Assembly: GCF_003335215.1 (NCBI RefSeq)
Contig: NZ_QPGB01000003.1
Location: forward strand, 248,001 to 312,000
Direction of reading: 5' to 3'
Length of the DNA stretch: 64,000 bases
Origin: Parvibium lacunae
GTDB taxonomy: Bacteria; Pseudomonadota; Gammaproteobacteria; Burkholderiales; Burkholderiaceae_D
Shown: positions 20,000 through 30,257 of the stretch, piece by piece
How the letters are laid out: each line of letters opens with the position of its first letter
How positions within the stretch are numbered: the first letter of the stretch is position 1
Program-made: the position numbers and the translations under genes
The notes under the pieces: model-generated
Databases searched by the model: none
Seen by the model: the letters and a program-made list of their open reading frames with translations, nothing else
Told to the model about the DNA's origin: nothing

Positions 20000-20494
20000 A
20001 TGCCCACCTATCCTATGCGTCAACAGATCGTCGCTGACTGGCTCTCCGCCGATCCCAAGCTAGCCGGCGTATTGATACAGACGCATGCCCAGCAACGTCT
20101 CCAACAGGATTGTTTGGACTTACTCTCTCAGTCTGGTGTGGCCCTGGGGAACCGCACACGCGTGCCAGGCATAACCACTGATCACCTACAACCCCTGCAA
20201 ACGAGCCTACGCGGCAACACCCTTATTTTTGTTCATGGATCGTCCGCGATCGTCAATAAAATTAAGCATCTCGCCCCGCGACTGTGCGCGGGTTTGCAGG
20301 AAAAGGGATGGCAGGTTAACGCAATCCGGGTTCAAGTGCAACCCCGACTGATTAAAAAAGAAACAAAATCAACAAAGAGGGGGCTGACTGAAGAAAATTT
20401 ACGCAATTGGGAAGCGATGGCCACGCAACTTCATGACCCCGGCCTACAGCGCGCTGTTTTCGCTTTATTGAAACATCACCAGCGTAAATCCTAA
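20000..20494 (+). CDS. DciA-like DUF721 protein
   Basis: 164-residue protein of the DUF721 group, whose DciA members load the replicative helicase DnaB in bacteria lacking DnaC. Recognised by the central NTLIFVHGSSAIVNKIKHLAPRL pattern, a truncated KH-like fold, and by position between the M23 gene and lpxC as in other betaproteobacteria. No catalytic motif expected. It stands alone on the plus strand; its stop is 13 bases from the end of the convergent 58-codon ORF. Assignment rests on pattern and synteny. Confidence 0.75.
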   Translation: MPTYPMRQQIVADWLSADPKLAGVLIQTHAQQRLQQDCLDLLSQSGVALGNRTRVPGITTDHLQPLQTSLRGNTLIFVHGSSAIVNKIKHLAPRLCAGLQEKGWQVNAIRVQVQPRLIKKETKSTKRGLTEENLRNWEAMATQLHDPGLQRAVFALLKHHQRKS

Positions 20495-20507
20495 GCAGGT
20501 CTGCGCC

Positions 20508-20684
20508 CTAGACCACTCGCTCTAAGATCAAAATGGTAAAGAAAATGAGCCCGCCGATGATAAAAAGACGGAATCCGAGCTGCGCCAATTGCAGGTAACG
20601 CGGTTGGCGCGTCAGGAAATAAGCCCCAACAGCAACCAATATGGCGATCAAAATCAAGGCCATTAATAATCGGAACACCGGCAT
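20508..20684 (-). CDS. Small membrane protein of 58 residues, unrecognised
   Basis: A short frame from ATG (complement of 20682-20684) to TAG (complement of 20508-20510). It has a GGGAG ribosome binding site 8 bases upstream of the ATG. The product starts MPVFRLLMALILIAIL and has two hydrophobic helices (about 5-24 and 38-54) joined by a polar link TRQPRYLQLAQLGFR, and ends in ERVV. It begins 30 bases after the lpxC stop on the same strand, so it is probably the last gene of an lpxC transcript. Function unknown; I cannot say whether it is conserved. Confidence 0.72.
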   Translation of the reverse strand: MPVFRLLMALILIAILVAVGAYFLTRQPRYLQLAQLGFRLFIIGGLIFFTILILERVV

Positions 20685-20714
20685 AGCGTACTCCCTTGCA
20701 AATGAGTTCAGGCG

Positions 20715-21626
20715 TTAAGCCGCGTCCAGGACTCGAAGATACGCGGGCGGTGCCGTTTTACGTTGGGTAAAGGTCACGATGTCATAGGCATTGGAATCGG
20801 CCAAAACCGCACGAATCAACTGATTATTCAAGGCATGCCCAGATTTATGTGCGCTGTAGCTTGCTAAAAGGGGTTTGCCGATGAGATAGAGATCGCCAAT
20901 CGCATCCAGAATTTTGTGTTTGACGAATTCATCCGCATCGCGCAACCCGTCTGCATTCAAGACCCGAAATTCATCCATCACAATCGCATTCTCAAGACTC
21001 CCTCCGCGGGCCAAGCCGACTGCCCGCAGGGTGTCAACATCCTTGACAAAGCCAAAGGTGCGAGCGCGCCCAATCGCATCAATATAAGGAACATCAGCAA
21101 AATCGACGGTGTACTCCTGGCCACTGCGATCAATCGCGGGATGATTAAAGTCAATTGAGAAACGCAATTTAAAACCATGGTGCGGGTCAAGTCGCGCCCA
21201 CTTATCACCTTCACGGACCTCAACCGACTTGAGCAAGCGAATGAATTGCCGTGGCGCTGTCTGTTCTACCCGCCCCGCTTGCTGTAGTAAATAAAAGAAA
21301 GAGCCAGCGCTACCGTCCATAATTGGGACTTCTTCCGCATCGAGATCCACATAAAGATTATCGATATTGAAACCGGCTAATGCGGACATTAAATGCTCTA
21401 CCGTAGAAACGCGAACCCCTTCTTTTTCGAGGACAGAGGCCATCCGCGTATCGCCAACGCCGTGCGCCGCCGCAGGCAGCGAAATCACAGGGGTTTGATC
21501 GACCCGACGAAACAAAATACCTGTATTCACTGGTGCGGGGTGGAGTTGTAACCGCACAGGCAGGCCTGCATGGAGGCCGATGCCAACGGTACTAACACTT
21601 TGACGTAAGGTGTGCTGGTAAAGCAT
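20715..21626 (-). CDS. lpxC: UDP-3-O-acyl-N-acetylglucosamine deacetylase LpxC
   Basis: Zinc deacetylase, the committed step of lipid A synthesis. Zinc ligands H78 (STVEHL), H237 and D241 ([12 protein letters not shown]) are present, as is catalytic E77 and H264 (HKSGH). 303 residues, normal. In many proteobacteria lpxC follows ftsZ at the end of the dcw cluster; here a strong terminator at 21834-21874 separates the two, so lpxC should have its own promoter in the 290-base gap, where I find no convincing consensus. Confidence 0.97.
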   Translation of the reverse strand: MLYQHTLRQSVSTVGIGLHAGLPVRLQLHPAPVNTGILFRRVDQTPVISLPAAAHGVGDTRMASVLEKEGVRVSTVEHLMSALAGFNIDNLYVDLDAEEVPIMDGSAGSFFYLLQQAGRVEQTAPRQFIRLLKSVEVREGDKWARLDPHHGFKLRFSIDFNHPAIDRSGQEYTVDFADVPYIDAIGRARTFGFVKDVDTLRAVGLARGGSLENAIVMDEFRVLNADGLRDADEFVKHKILDAIGDLYLIGKPLLASYSAHKSGHALNNQLIRAVLADSNAYDIVTFTQRKTAPPAYLRVLDAA

Positions 21627-21827
21627 AGCTATTCCAAGTAAGGCTCATTCACAGCCTGGGTTATCTGACGACACTGAATGAAGCCGCTGCGCCATTACGA
21701 CCGCAACAGACTCAATTAAGCACTTTTGAGTCAGAGTAAAGCGATCTTATTCTTAGAACAGTATATCGACAATTCAGCCAATTGGCTGGCGCGCAGGTCC
21801 TGTCGTGTCTTTCGTGTCTTTTTAAAA

Positions 21828-21874
21828 AAGACAAAGCGACCCAGCCACGGGAGGCAATCGTGGCTGGGTCGCTT
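21828..21874 (-). terminator. Intrinsic terminator after ftsZ (end of dcw operon)
   Basis: A 16-bp perfect inverted repeat (21834-21849 with 21859-21874; arm begins AAGCGACCCAGC) with a 9-base loop, followed on the minus strand by TTTGTCTTTTTT. It lies 43 bases past the ftsZ stop and closes the dcw cluster ahead of lpxC. Confidence 0.88.
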
Positions 21875-21917
21875 ATACCGGCTAGATCAAAAATTGATCG
21901 ACCGGGGGAGCTTAGAG

Positions 21918-23198
21918 TCAGTCAGCTTGGCGACGCAAGAAAGCGGGAATATCGTAACGATCCATCCCACTCTCCTCAAGGGCGTTCACCCGCGCATTGG
22001 CCGACTCGCGCGAACTACGCCATACAGCCGGCGTTTCAAAACTCTGATAATCGGTTGCTGGTGCTGTCGCCACATTTGGCTGCCCAGCCATGCTGGCGCC
22101 ACTGGCGAGCGCATTGGGTGACGTCATGGCAGCCGCCATACTGGCGCCAAGCGCGTTGGCCTGGGCAGTTGTAAAGCCCACATTATCCGTCCCCGTGCGT
22201 AATACCGTATTCACCGTTGTTTGTGGGACTAACTGCGGCTTTTGTTTGGCTCGGCCTAGGCCAGTTGCGACCACGGTGACGCGCAAATCATCGCCCATCG
22301 CATCATCATAGACCGTGCCAAAAATCACCGTTGCATCTTCCGCCGCAAACGCGCGGATGGTATTCATGACCTCTTTGGTTTCCTTTAACTTGAGGCTACG
22401 GCTGGCGGTAATATTCACCAGAACCCCACGCGCGCCAGAGAGATCGATGCCTTCCAACAAGGGGCTGGCAACCGCTTGCTCGGCAGCGATTCGGGCGCGA
22501 TCGATGCCGTTGGCTTTTGCGGTCCCCATCATGGCTTTACCTTGCTCAGACATCACTGTCTTCACATCCTCAAAGTCAACATTCACCAAGCCATCCACAT
22601 TGATGATTTCGGCAATGCCTGCGACCGCGTTATGTAGTACATCATCTGCGCACTTGAAGCACTCATCCATTTCGGCATCTTCACCCATGACTTCTTCGAG
22701 CTTCTCATTCAAGATCACAATCAATGAATCGACATTTTGTGTCAGGCTCTCCAGACCTGCCTCGGCAGAGCGCATGCGCTTCGGACCTTCAAAATCAAAG
22801 GGTTTGGTCACTACCGCAACGGTCAAAATCCCCATCTCTTTGGCCACTTCAGCAACCACAGGGGCAGCGCCAGTACCCGTACCGCCACCCATACCCGCCG
22901 TGATAAAGACCATATGTGCGCCACGTAGCGCATCGGCAATGCGGCTACGCTCTTCTTCTGCCGCCAAGCGCCCTGCCTCAGGCTTGGCGCCCGCCCCTAA
23001 GCCTGTTTTGCCCAGTTGAATATTGTTATGGGCTTGGGAACGAACCAGTGCTTGCGCATCGGTATTCGCACAAATGAACTCGACGCCCTGTACGCCACGA
23101 TTGATCATGTGCTGTACCGCGTTACCACCTGCACCACCTACCCCAACCACTTTAATAATGGTCCCTTGGGTCTCTGTTTCCAACATTTCAAAACTCAT
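21918..23198 (-). CDS. ftsZ: Cell division protein FtsZ
   Basis: Tubulin-like GTPase that forms the division ring. The tubulin signature GGGTGTG is at 104-110, the T7-loop region is intact, and after a variable linker (about 320-410) the conserved C-terminal peptide DIPAFLRRQ that binds FtsA and ZapD-type partners closes the protein. 426 residues. It is the last gene of the dcw operon, 64 bases downstream of ftsA, and is followed by a strong terminator. Confidence 0.98.
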   Translation of the reverse strand: MSFEMLETETQGTIIKVVGVGGAGGNAVQHMINRGVQGVEFICANTDAQALVRSQAHNNIQLGKTGLGAGAKPEAGRLAAEEERSRIADALRGAHMVFITAGMGGGTGTGAAPVVAEVAKEMGILTVAVVTKPFDFEGPKRMRSAEAGLESLTQNVDSLIVILNEKLEEVMGEDAEMDECFKCADDVLHNAVAGIAEIINVDGLVNVDFEDVKTVMSEQGKAMMGTAKANGIDRARIAAEQAVASPLLEGIDLSGARGVLVNITASRSLKLKETKEVMNTIRAFAAEDATVIFGTVYDDAMGDDLRVTVVATGLGRAKQKPQLVPQTTVNTVLRTGTDNVGFTTAQANALGASMAAAMTSPNALASGASMAGQPNVATAPATDYQSFETPAVWRSSRESANARVNALEESGMDRYDIPAFLRRQAD

Positions 23199-23262
23199 GA
23201 TTGCCTCCTACAGTTGAACTACAAAGTAAAAACGACGCTTTCCTAACTACGATGAGTAATCA

Positions 23263-24495
23263 TTAAAAATTACCCACAAACCACTCTTTCATCCGCTGCA
23301 AAACACTCTTGATGGAACCGCTTTGCTGCGCTACGCGACGCCCGCGCAGGCGCTGTGCCCGCGCTTCTAGCAGTAACCCCATCGCTGTTGCGTAGCGTGG
23401 GCTGGCGACGACATCGGCCAAGCCGCCACGGTAATCTGGCACGCCCATGCGCACCGGCTTGAGGAAAATATCCTCACCCAACTCAACCATGCCGGGCATT
23501 AAGGCTGTGCCGCCGGTCAAGACGATGCCCGACGACAGCAACTCCTCATACCCTGACTCACGGATCACTTGCTGCACCAATGAAAATAACTCCTCAACCC
23601 GAGGCTCAATCACCGCCGCCAACGCTTGTTTAGAGAGTGCCCGCGGCCCGCGATCACCCAAGCCGGGTACTTCAATACGATCATCCATACTGGCCAAGGC
23701 TTGTTTCGCAATACCATGTTGCACCTTGATATCTTCTGCATCAGCCGTGGGTGTACGTAATGCCATGGCGATATCGCTAGTGATCTGATCGCCCGCGATC
23801 GGGATGACAGCGGTATGGCGAATAGCGCCACCGGTAAAGATAGCGATATCGGTGGTGCCACCACCGATATCGACTAGGCAGACGCCCAGGTCTTTTTCAT
23901 CTGGGGTTAAGACAGAGAGACTGGATGCCAGTGGCTGTAAAATTAAATCTTCGACTTCAAGACCACAGCGACGGACACACTTGACGATGTTTTGTGCGGC
24001 ACTCACCGCCCCAGTCACGATGTGAACCCGCACTTCGAGGCGTACGCCACTCATCCCAATCGGTTCCCGAACATCTTCTTGACCGTCGATCATGAACTCT
24101 TGCGTCAGCACATGTAACACTTGCTGATCGGTTGGAATATTCACTGCTTTGGCCGTATCTATCACGCGCGCCACATCGGATTGAGACACTTCACGGTCTT
24201 TAATCGCGACCATGCCGCTCGAGTTAAAACTCCGAATATGACTGCCTGCGATCCCGGTAAAGACGTGCTTGATTTTGCAATCAGCCATCAGTTCTGCTTC
24301 TTCCAGTGCGCGCTGAATCGAGTTGACCGTGGCTTCAATGTTAACAACCACCCCTTTTTTCAGGCCTTGCGAAATATGGTGGCCCATACCGATCACTTCA
24401 AAGTGTCCGTCAGCCATTAACTCAGCGACCATAGCGACAACTTTTGACGTCCCGATATCCAGTCCCACAATCAAATCTTTATATTCTTTACTCAT
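23263..24495 (-). CDS. ftsA: Cell division protein FtsA
   Basis: Actin-like ATPase that tethers FtsZ to the inner membrane. It has the phosphate 1 motif GLDIGTSKV near the N-terminus, phosphate 2 VDIGGGTTDIA, adenosine motif TGGTALMPG, and the C-terminal amphipathic helix (SVLQRMKEWFVGNF) used for membrane binding. Start at ATG 24495 (MSKEYKDL) gives 410 residues; the longer frame to 24519 uses a GTG and is not conserved. Confidence 0.97.
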   Translation of the reverse strand: MSKEYKDLIVGLDIGTSKVVAMVAELMADGHFEVIGMGHHISQGLKKGVVVNIEATVNSIQRALEEAELMADCKIKHVFTGIAGSHIRSFNSSGMVAIKDREVSQSDVARVIDTAKAVNIPTDQQVLHVLTQEFMIDGQEDVREPIGMSGVRLEVRVHIVTGAVSAAQNIVKCVRRCGLEVEDLILQPLASSLSVLTPDEKDLGVCLVDIGGGTTDIAIFTGGAIRHTAVIPIAGDQITSDIAMALRTPTADAEDIKVQHGIAKQALASMDDRIEVPGLGDRGPRALSKQALAAVIEPRVEELFSLVQQVIRESGYEELLSSGIVLTGGTALMPGMVELGEDIFLKPVRMGVPDYRGGLADVVASPRYATAMGLLLEARAQRLRGRRVAQQSGSIKSVLQRMKEWFVGNF

Positions 24496-24589
24496 GCTGA
24501 TTCCCTTGGGCAGCACCACATCATTTGATTAAGCAACGATATGGATGTTTGTTCACCAAATTCACGCCTGACCTGTTTCAGCCTTGCGG

Positions 24590-25393
24590 TTACCCTGCTG
24601 CTGCTAACTTGACCGCATTAGCACGTACCGCAAACCCATTGCTATAACGCAAATCCACATAGTCAATCTCTTTCCCCAACTGTTTTTGCAATTGCGGATA
24701 TACCGCGACAAAACGACTCACTTGCGCGGTTAAATCAACATCGGTACGATCTCGACCCAGGGCTAATTGCATCCCATTATTCAAACGAATTTGCCAGGCG
24801 TAGCGCGGCGTGAGGGTCAATTGCTGAATAGCTTGAGGCCCAAGCGGCAACTTGGACAACTGGCTCTGTAATAAAGCAAAACGCTGTGCCACTAATGCTG
24901 CGGCACTGTCTGGCCCACTCAGCTCAGGCAAGGGCCCATCAAGCTCAGCTTCATCGAGGTTCGCCGTAAAAATCTCACCTTGTTGATTCAAAAGCCGGCT
25001 CTCACCCCATTGCGCGAGCGCCCGATGTTCTTCAATCTCAACCAACAACCCATTGGGCCATAGCCGTCTCACGCTGGCTTTACGTACCCAAGGTACCGTT
25101 TCAAACGACTGCTTCACCGCATCAAGATTAACGCCGAAAAAAGACTGATTAGGATGACGCGTAGGTCCAGCCTGCGCCCAGCCCGCCCCTAAACCGCCTG
25201 CGCGTAAAGTGGGTACGGTGACATACTGAAGCGTCATACCTGATTTTGCGCTGACTTGGATATGCTGTAACTCAAAATAAGGCAAATACATCACCCAGCG
25301 AATCGCATAGGCGAGCCACAAGAGGACCAATCCGATCCCCAACAGCAGGCTGAGGCGGCGTAACGCCAGCGGGTCATGCCATAAATTCATCAT
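24590..25393 (-). CDS. ftsQ: Cell division protein FtsQ
   Basis: Bitopic inner-membrane divisome protein, partner of FtsB and FtsL. Short cytoplasmic N-terminus, one membrane helix (about 13-33), then POTRA and FtsQ beta domains in the periplasm; SVRRLWPNGLLVEIEEHRALAQW is the recognisable core. 267 residues. Its ATG overlaps the ddlB stop as ATGA, so translation is likely coupled. Confidence 0.94.
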   Translation of the reverse strand: MMNLWHDPLALRRLSLLLGIGLVLLWLAYAIRWVMYLPYFELQHIQVSAKSGMTLQYVTVPTLRAGGLGAGWAQAGPTRHPNQSFFGVNLDAVKQSFETVPWVRKASVRRLWPNGLLVEIEEHRALAQWGESRLLNQQGEIFTANLDEAELDGPLPELSGPDSAAALVAQRFALLQSQLSKLPLGPQAIQQLTLTPRYAWQIRLNNGMQLALGRDRTDVDLTAQVSRFVAVYPQLQKQLGKEIDYVDLRYSNGFAVRANAVKLAAAG

Positions 25394-26409
25394 GACAAAG
25401 CCTCGTCATGCGCAGGCTTCAGTTGCAAACGTGCCGATGCCAAAATCTGTAAGCAGAGCGCCTGATAGGATAACCCTGCTGCTTGCGCCGCCATTGGTAC
25501 CAGAGAATGGCTGGTCATCCCAGGGGAAGTATTAATTTCCAACAAGTAAGGCTGTTGGTCATGTTCACGCAAGAGCACGTCCACCCGCGCCCAGCCGCTG
25601 CATCCGAGTGCATGAAAGGCGGCCAGGGCCATTGCCTGAATGTGTGTGGTCAAGGCAGCACTCAATGGCGCCGGGCACAAGTACTGGGTATCGTCTGTAA
25701 AATATTTATGTTGATAATCATAGTTACCTTCTGGGGCCACAATCTCAACAATTGGCAATGCGCGAGCCTGTTCCCCCGTACCCAGAATAGCCACCGTAAA
25801 TTCGCGACCCGCGACAAACTCTTCCACCAATACATCGCGGTCATGCTGTGCTGCTGTCTGCCAAGCTGCGGCTAATTCACTTTCTTGTTGGACACAGCTA
25901 AAACCAATGCTAGACCCTTCACGGGCAGGCTTCACTGCCAAGGGCAAGCCAATTTCACGGACGGCTGCCGACAATTGTGCTAATGATTCTGCCAACATGA
26001 AGCGTGGTGTTGTTAGGGTTGGCGCGTGGTCTGATCCGGTTTGGTTGGTTTGTAAATGGCTCATCCAGATACGCTTGGTATAGACCTTATCCATCGCCAT
26101 CGCAGAAGCCATCACCCCACTGCCGGTATAGGGGATACCCATTTGCTCGAGCGCCCCCTGCAAAGTGCCGTCTTCACCCCAGCGGCCATGTAACGCGATA
26201 AACACTCGCTCGAATTGCTGTGCCGCCAGGGCGCTCAGCACGGTATCTTGGCTGTACAAGCCTGGGTCAAAAGGATGCGCATCTACCCCCGCCGCTTGCA
26301 AAGCCGACAGTACCCCATTACCGGATAACAAGGAAATCTCACGCTCAGCGGAGCGCCCCCCCAGCAAAACCCCGACCTTACCAAACTGAGAGACATCGAT
26401 CTGGCTCAT
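25390..26409 (-). CDS. ddlB: D-alanine--D-alanine ligase
   Basis: ATP-grasp ligase that makes the D-Ala-D-Ala dipeptide for the peptidoglycan stem. It has the N-terminal [14 protein letters not shown], the [13 protein letters not shown] loop, and the C-terminal [11 protein letters not shown] metal-binding motif. 339 residues. Overlaps murC and ftsQ by 4 bases each (ATGA), consistent with coupled translation inside the dcw cluster. Confidence 0.97.
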   Translation of the reverse strand: MSQIDVSQFGKVGVLLGGRSAEREISLLSGNGVLSALQAAGVDAHPFDPGLYSQDTVLSALAAQQFERVFIALHGRWGEDGTLQGALEQMGIPYTGSGVMASAMAMDKVYTKRIWMSHLQTNQTGSDHAPTLTTPRFMLAESLAQLSAAVREIGLPLAVKPAREGSSIGFSCVQQESELAAAWQTAAQHDRDVLVEEFVAGREFTVAILGTGEQARALPIVEIVAPEGNYDYQHKYFTDDTQYLCPAPLSAALTTHIQAMALAAFHALGCSGWARVDVLLREHDQQPYLLEINTSPGMTSHSLVPMAAQAAGLSYQALCLQILASARLQLKPAHDEALS

Positions 26410-27842
26410 GCCTGGCTCCCTTCTGTGTACTGTCGCTGTAACTCAACGACTTGCCCAGCTACGTTACCAATCGAGCCGGCACCCATGCACAGCACCACAT
26501 CTCCCGGTTGTGAAAACTGCAAAATGGTTTGCGGTAGCTCTGTCACTGTGGGGATAAATAGCGGTTCTGATTTTCCTTGTGTAGTGGCTTGTAACCGTAA
26601 TGCACGCATCAGTGCGCGGCCATCGGCGGCGACAATGGGCGCTTCACCTGCGGCATACACCTCGGTTAAAAGCACCACATCCGCTTGATTCAGTACAGCC
26701 ACAAAGTCTTCAAAGCAATCTCGGGTACGGGTATAGCGGTGTGGCTGAAAAGCCAGCACGATACGCCGCCCCGGAAAGGCCCCACGCGCGGCTTCCAGAG
26801 TTGCCGCCATTTCTACAGGGTGATGCCCGTAATCATCAACCAGGGTAAATGTGCCAAGACCATCTTGGGTGACGACCTCACCATAGCGCTGAAACCGCCG
26901 GCCCACGCCATGAAACTCTGCGAGGGCTTGAGCGATATGTCGATCGTCTATATGCAGTTCGGTGGCAATCGCAATCGCTGCCAGCGCGTTCAGCACGTTG
27001 TGTTGACCGGGTAAATTCAAGGTAATGGACAAATCTGGTAACGTGACGCCGTTATGACGCTGCACCGTGAAGTGCATCTGCCCCTGTTGTGCGCAGACAT
27101 TGACGGCCCGAACCTGGGCTTGCTCACTGAAGCCATAGGTGGTCACAGGGCGCGAGAGAAAAGGAATAATTTCCCGAACATGAGGGTCATCCAAGCAAAC
27201 CACCGCAGTGCCATAAAACGGCATGTGTTCGGTAAACTGGACAAACGCCTGCTTCAAGCGGGCGAAGTCATGCCCATAGGTATCCATGTGGTCAGCGTCG
27301 ATATTGGTAATCACTGCCATCACGGGTAGCAAATTCAGGAATGAGGCATCTGACTCGTCGGCCTCCACCACAATATATTCACCACTGCCCAACTTCGCAT
27401 TGGCCCCCGCCGAATTGAGCCGGCCACCAATCACAAAAGTCGGGTCAAGCCCGCCTTGTGCTAAAACGCTCGCAACCAAGCTGGTGGTCGTGGTTTTCCC
27501 ATGGGTTCCAGCAATCGCAATCCCGCGCTTGAGGCGCATCAGCTCAGCCAACATCATCGCCCGTGGCACTACCGGAATAGCGCGCTGACGTGCCTCAATC
27601 ACTTCTGGGTTGTCCCCTTGCACCGCGGTGGAAGTCACCACGACATTCGCCTGCGCGATGTGCTCCTTGGCATGTCCAATATAAATGGTTGCCCCCATGG
27701 TTTGTAAGCGGGTGGTGGTAGCGCTAGGGTGCAGATCAGAGCCGCTAATTGCGTAACCTTGATTCAGCAATACCTCGGCAATACCGCTCATACCGGCACC
27801 ACCAATGCCGACAAAGTGAATATGTTTAACTTTATGTCTCAT
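26406..27842 (-). CDS. murC: UDP-N-acetylmuramate--L-alanine ligase
   Basis: First amino acid ligase of the peptidoglycan precursor pathway, adding L-Ala to UDP-MurNAc in the cytoplasm. Nucleotide-binding GIGGAGMSG near the N-terminus, ATP loop GTHGKTTT at 112-119, and DDYGHHP in the central-to-C-terminal region, all diagnostic of MurC. 478 residues. It lies 20 bases downstream of murG and overlaps ddlB. Confidence 0.97.
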   Translation of the reverse strand: MRHKVKHIHFVGIGGAGMSGIAEVLLNQGYAISGSDLHPSATTTRLQTMGATIYIGHAKEHIAQANVVVTSTAVQGDNPEVIEARQRAIPVVPRAMMLAELMRLKRGIAIAGTHGKTTTTSLVASVLAQGGLDPTFVIGGRLNSAGANAKLGSGEYIVVEADESDASFLNLLPVMAVITNIDADHMDTYGHDFARLKQAFVQFTEHMPFYGTAVVCLDDPHVREIIPFLSRPVTTYGFSEQAQVRAVNVCAQQGQMHFTVQRHNGVTLPDLSITLNLPGQHNVLNALAAIAIATELHIDDRHIAQALAEFHGVGRRFQRYGEVVTQDGLGTFTLVDDYGHHPVEMAATLEAARGAFPGRRIVLAFQPHRYTRTRDCFEDFVAVLNQADVVLLTEVYAAGEAPIVAADGRALMRALRLQATTQGKSEPLFIPTVTELPQTILQFSQPGDVVLCMGAGSIGNVAGQVVELQRQYTEGSQA

Positions 27843-27862
27843 GGATCTCTATCATTCCTGAC

Positions 27863-28978
27863 TTAACTTGGACTGGCCGCTGCGAGGCAATAGCCAGCCA
27901 CCTGCTCAACCGCCTCAGGTTTCCCTAATGCTCTGGCGCAACAGGCCATTTGCATCAAGCTCGTGCGCGTCAGCTGTGCCAGCCGCTCAGCCAACCAAGC
28001 AGGGCTTAGCGTCGCTTGCGGTGCTAACCATGCTGCCCCTTGAGCGGCGAGAAACTCGGCATTATGGGTTTGGTGATCATCGACCGCATAAGGGAATGGC
28101 ACCAAAATACTGGCGACACCCACTACAGCGAGCTCAGCAATGGTCATGGCACCCGCCCGACAAATAACCAGATCCGCTTGCGCATAGGCTTGCGCCATAT
28201 CGTCGATAAAGGCCACCGTTTCAGCCGCCACCCCCACTGCCGCATAATTCTCTTGCAGGGTCTGCAAATGCTTTTCCCCTGCTTGGTGTAAGACAGTCGG
28301 GCGCTGCGCCGCGGGAAGTAATGCCAGTGCTTGTGGAATTAAGGTGTTTAACGCTGCCGCCCCCAAGCTTCCACCGACCACGAGCAACCGCAGTGGCCCC
28401 GCCCGTTCGGCCATACGCTCGGCGGGCGGCAACACCTGTGTCAGCGCTGCACCGACGGGGTTACCCGTCCAAATAGCATTCGGCAATGCTTGGGGAAACG
28501 CCACCAGCACATGCTGCGCTAGCCGCGCTAAGAGTCGATTGCTCAAACCAGCTATGGAATTTTGCTCATGCAACACTAACGGATAACCGAGCCAACGAGC
28601 AGCAATGCCGCCCGGCACAGTAATGTACCCCCCCATGCCCAGCACCACGTCTGGCTGAACGCGCCGCAGCACCTTACGGGCCTGCCAGCAAGCCCTTGCC
28701 AGACGCCAAGGCGCAAGCAAACGGGTTACCCAGCCTTTGCCTCGAACGCCACCAAATGCTACCAATTCAATCTCAATCCCGTGCTGCGGGACGACGCGAC
28801 TTTCCATACTCGCTGGTGCGCCGAGCCAGTGAACTTCCCAGCCTTGGGCTTGTAAATACTTGGCCACAGCCAGTCCTGGGAAGATATGCCCGCCAGTGCC
28901 GCCCGCCATCACCAGCAAACGCTGAGGGCGCTGCTGGCGGGAGCGCGAATTGATAGGCAGGTCGCGTTTAATGCCCAT
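27863..28978 (-). CDS. murG: UDP-GlcNAc:lipid I N-acetylglucosaminyltransferase MurG
   Basis: Membrane-associated GT28 glycosyltransferase that converts lipid I to lipid II on the cytoplasmic face. Family motifs are the GGTGGH loop at 26-31, [22 protein letters not shown], and the C-terminal [12 protein letters not shown] donor-binding segment. The N-terminus carries about 15 extra basic residues before the fold. 371 residues. Overlaps ftsW by 11 bases. Confidence 0.97.
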   Translation of the reverse strand: MGIKRDLPINSRSRQQRPQRLLVMAGGTGGHIFPGLAVAKYLQAQGWEVHWLGAPASMESRVVPQHGIEIELVAFGGVRGKGWVTRLLAPWRLARACWQARKVLRRVQPDVVLGMGGYITVPGGIAARWLGYPLVLHEQNSIAGLSNRLLARLAQHVLVAFPQALPNAIWTGNPVGAALTQVLPPAERMAERAGPLRLLVVGGSLGAAALNTLIPQALALLPAAQRPTVLHQAGEKHLQTLQENYAAVGVAAETVAFIDDMAQAYAQADLVICRAGAMTIAELAVVGVASILVPFPYAVDDHQTHNAEFLAAQGAAWLAPQATLSPAWLAERLAQLTRTSLMQMACCARALGKPEAVEQVAGYCLAAASPS

Positions 28979-30257
28979 GCTGTCGCCCGCCCGTTTTCAA
29001 ATTTGCATAGGTCAATCCTGCACTGCCATGGCTGGCACTGGCTGCGCGGCTACTGCCGCGCATGTAGCCACGATTTTCTGCATCGACCCGCAATAACACT
29101 GCGACCGCGATGCAATTCACGAGAATGCCACTACCGCCATAACTCATCAGCGGTAAGGTTAGCCCTTTGGTTGGTAATAATCCGAGATTAACGCCCATGT
29201 TGATAAATGCCTGTGCCCCTAGCCAGAGGCCCACGCCCTTGGCAACCAATCCGGCGTAGACACGATCGAGGGCGATTGCCTGATCCCCAATGTCAAAAGC
29301 CCGTTTAATAATGAAGAAAAACAACAGAATGACGCACACCACCCCAACCAATCCCAACTCCTCACCGATCACCGCTAACAAAAAGTCGGTGTGCGCTTCG
29401 GGTAAATAATGCAGTTTCTCTACGCTTCCCCCTAATCCGACCCCCGTCCATTCACCACGACCAAACGCGATGAGTGAATGGGATAATTGGTACGCCTTAC
29501 CCAGCGCATTTTTTTCTTCCCAAGGATTCAGATAGGCAAAAATCCGCTCGCGGCGCCATGGAGAGAACCAGATCAGCATCAAAAACGTTGTGGTTAACGT
29601 CAAAATCAAGCCGCCAAACAATTTGCCATTCACGCCACCTAAAAACAAAATACCAAAGGCAATCGCGACAATCACCATAAAGGCGCCCATATCAGGCTCT
29701 AGCAATAGCAACATACCGACTAACATCATCGCTGCGGCCATTGGTAGAAATCCCTGTTTGAAATATTGCATCACCTCTTGTTTCCGCACGGTGTAATCCG
29801 CGGCGTACATCACACAGCACAGCTTCATTAATTCAGAAGGTTGGATGTTTAATACATAGAGGGAGATCCAACGACGGGCACCATTCACCCCTTTGCCGAT
29901 ACCAGGGATCAACACCAACACCAGCAGCACCAACACGGCCAAAAAAAGTAGGGGGGCTAAACGTTGCCAGACACTCAACGGAATCTGAAAAGCCAAGACC
30001 GCCGCTATAAACCCGACCAATAAAGAAAAACAATGACGCATTAAAAAATGCGTACTTTTATAATTTGCATACTTAGGCGAATCTGGTAAGGCAATCGACG
30101 CCGAGTAAACCATCACCATGCCGAGTAAGAGCAACGCCAACACCGCCCATAACAGCCATGAATCGTAATCGGGCATGGCATTGCGGGCGGGCCGAATCGC
30201 CGTCAAAGACTCGCTGGCGTAGTCTGGTTTACCTTTAAAGTCGGCGAGGTTCAGCAT
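28968..30257 (-). CDS. ftsW: Septal peptidoglycan polymerase FtsW
   Basis: SEDS-family glycosyltransferase that polymerises lipid II at the septum with FtsI. About ten membrane helices; conserved features include the WISL segment after GARRW, the large periplasmic loop with [42 protein letters not shown], and [16 protein letters not shown]. 429 residues with a 37-residue cytoplasmic N-terminus; an internal ATG at residue 28 is an alternative start. Overlaps the murD end by 7 bases. Confidence 0.96.
   Translation of the reverse strand: MLNLADFKGKPDYASESLTAIRPARNAMPDYDSWLLWAVLALLLLGMVMVYSASIALPDSPKYANYKSTHFLMRHCFSLLVGFIAAVLAFQIPLSVWQRLAPLLFLAVLVLLVLVLIPGIGKGVNGARRWISLYVLNIQPSELMKLCCVMYAADYTVRKQEVMQYFKQGFLPMAAAMMLVGMLLLLEPDMGAFMVIVAIAFGILFLGGVNGKLFGGLILTLTTTFLMLIWFSPWRRERIFAYLNPWEEKNALGKAYQLSHSLIAFGRGEWTGVGLGGSVEKLHYLPEAHTDFLLAVIGEELGLVGVVCVILLFFFIIKRAFDIGDQAIALDRVYAGLVAKGVGLWLGAQAFINMGVNLGLLPTKGLTLPLMSYGGSGILVNCIAVAVLLRVDAENRGYMRGSSRAASASHGSAGLTYANLKTGGRQHGH

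Noticed and set aside
22315-23019. Long plus-strand frame (234 codons) opposite ftsZ
   Set aside because: Exactly antisense to a certain gene; Ser/Thr/Pro/Ala-rich composition is that of a shadow frame and there is no ribosome binding site.
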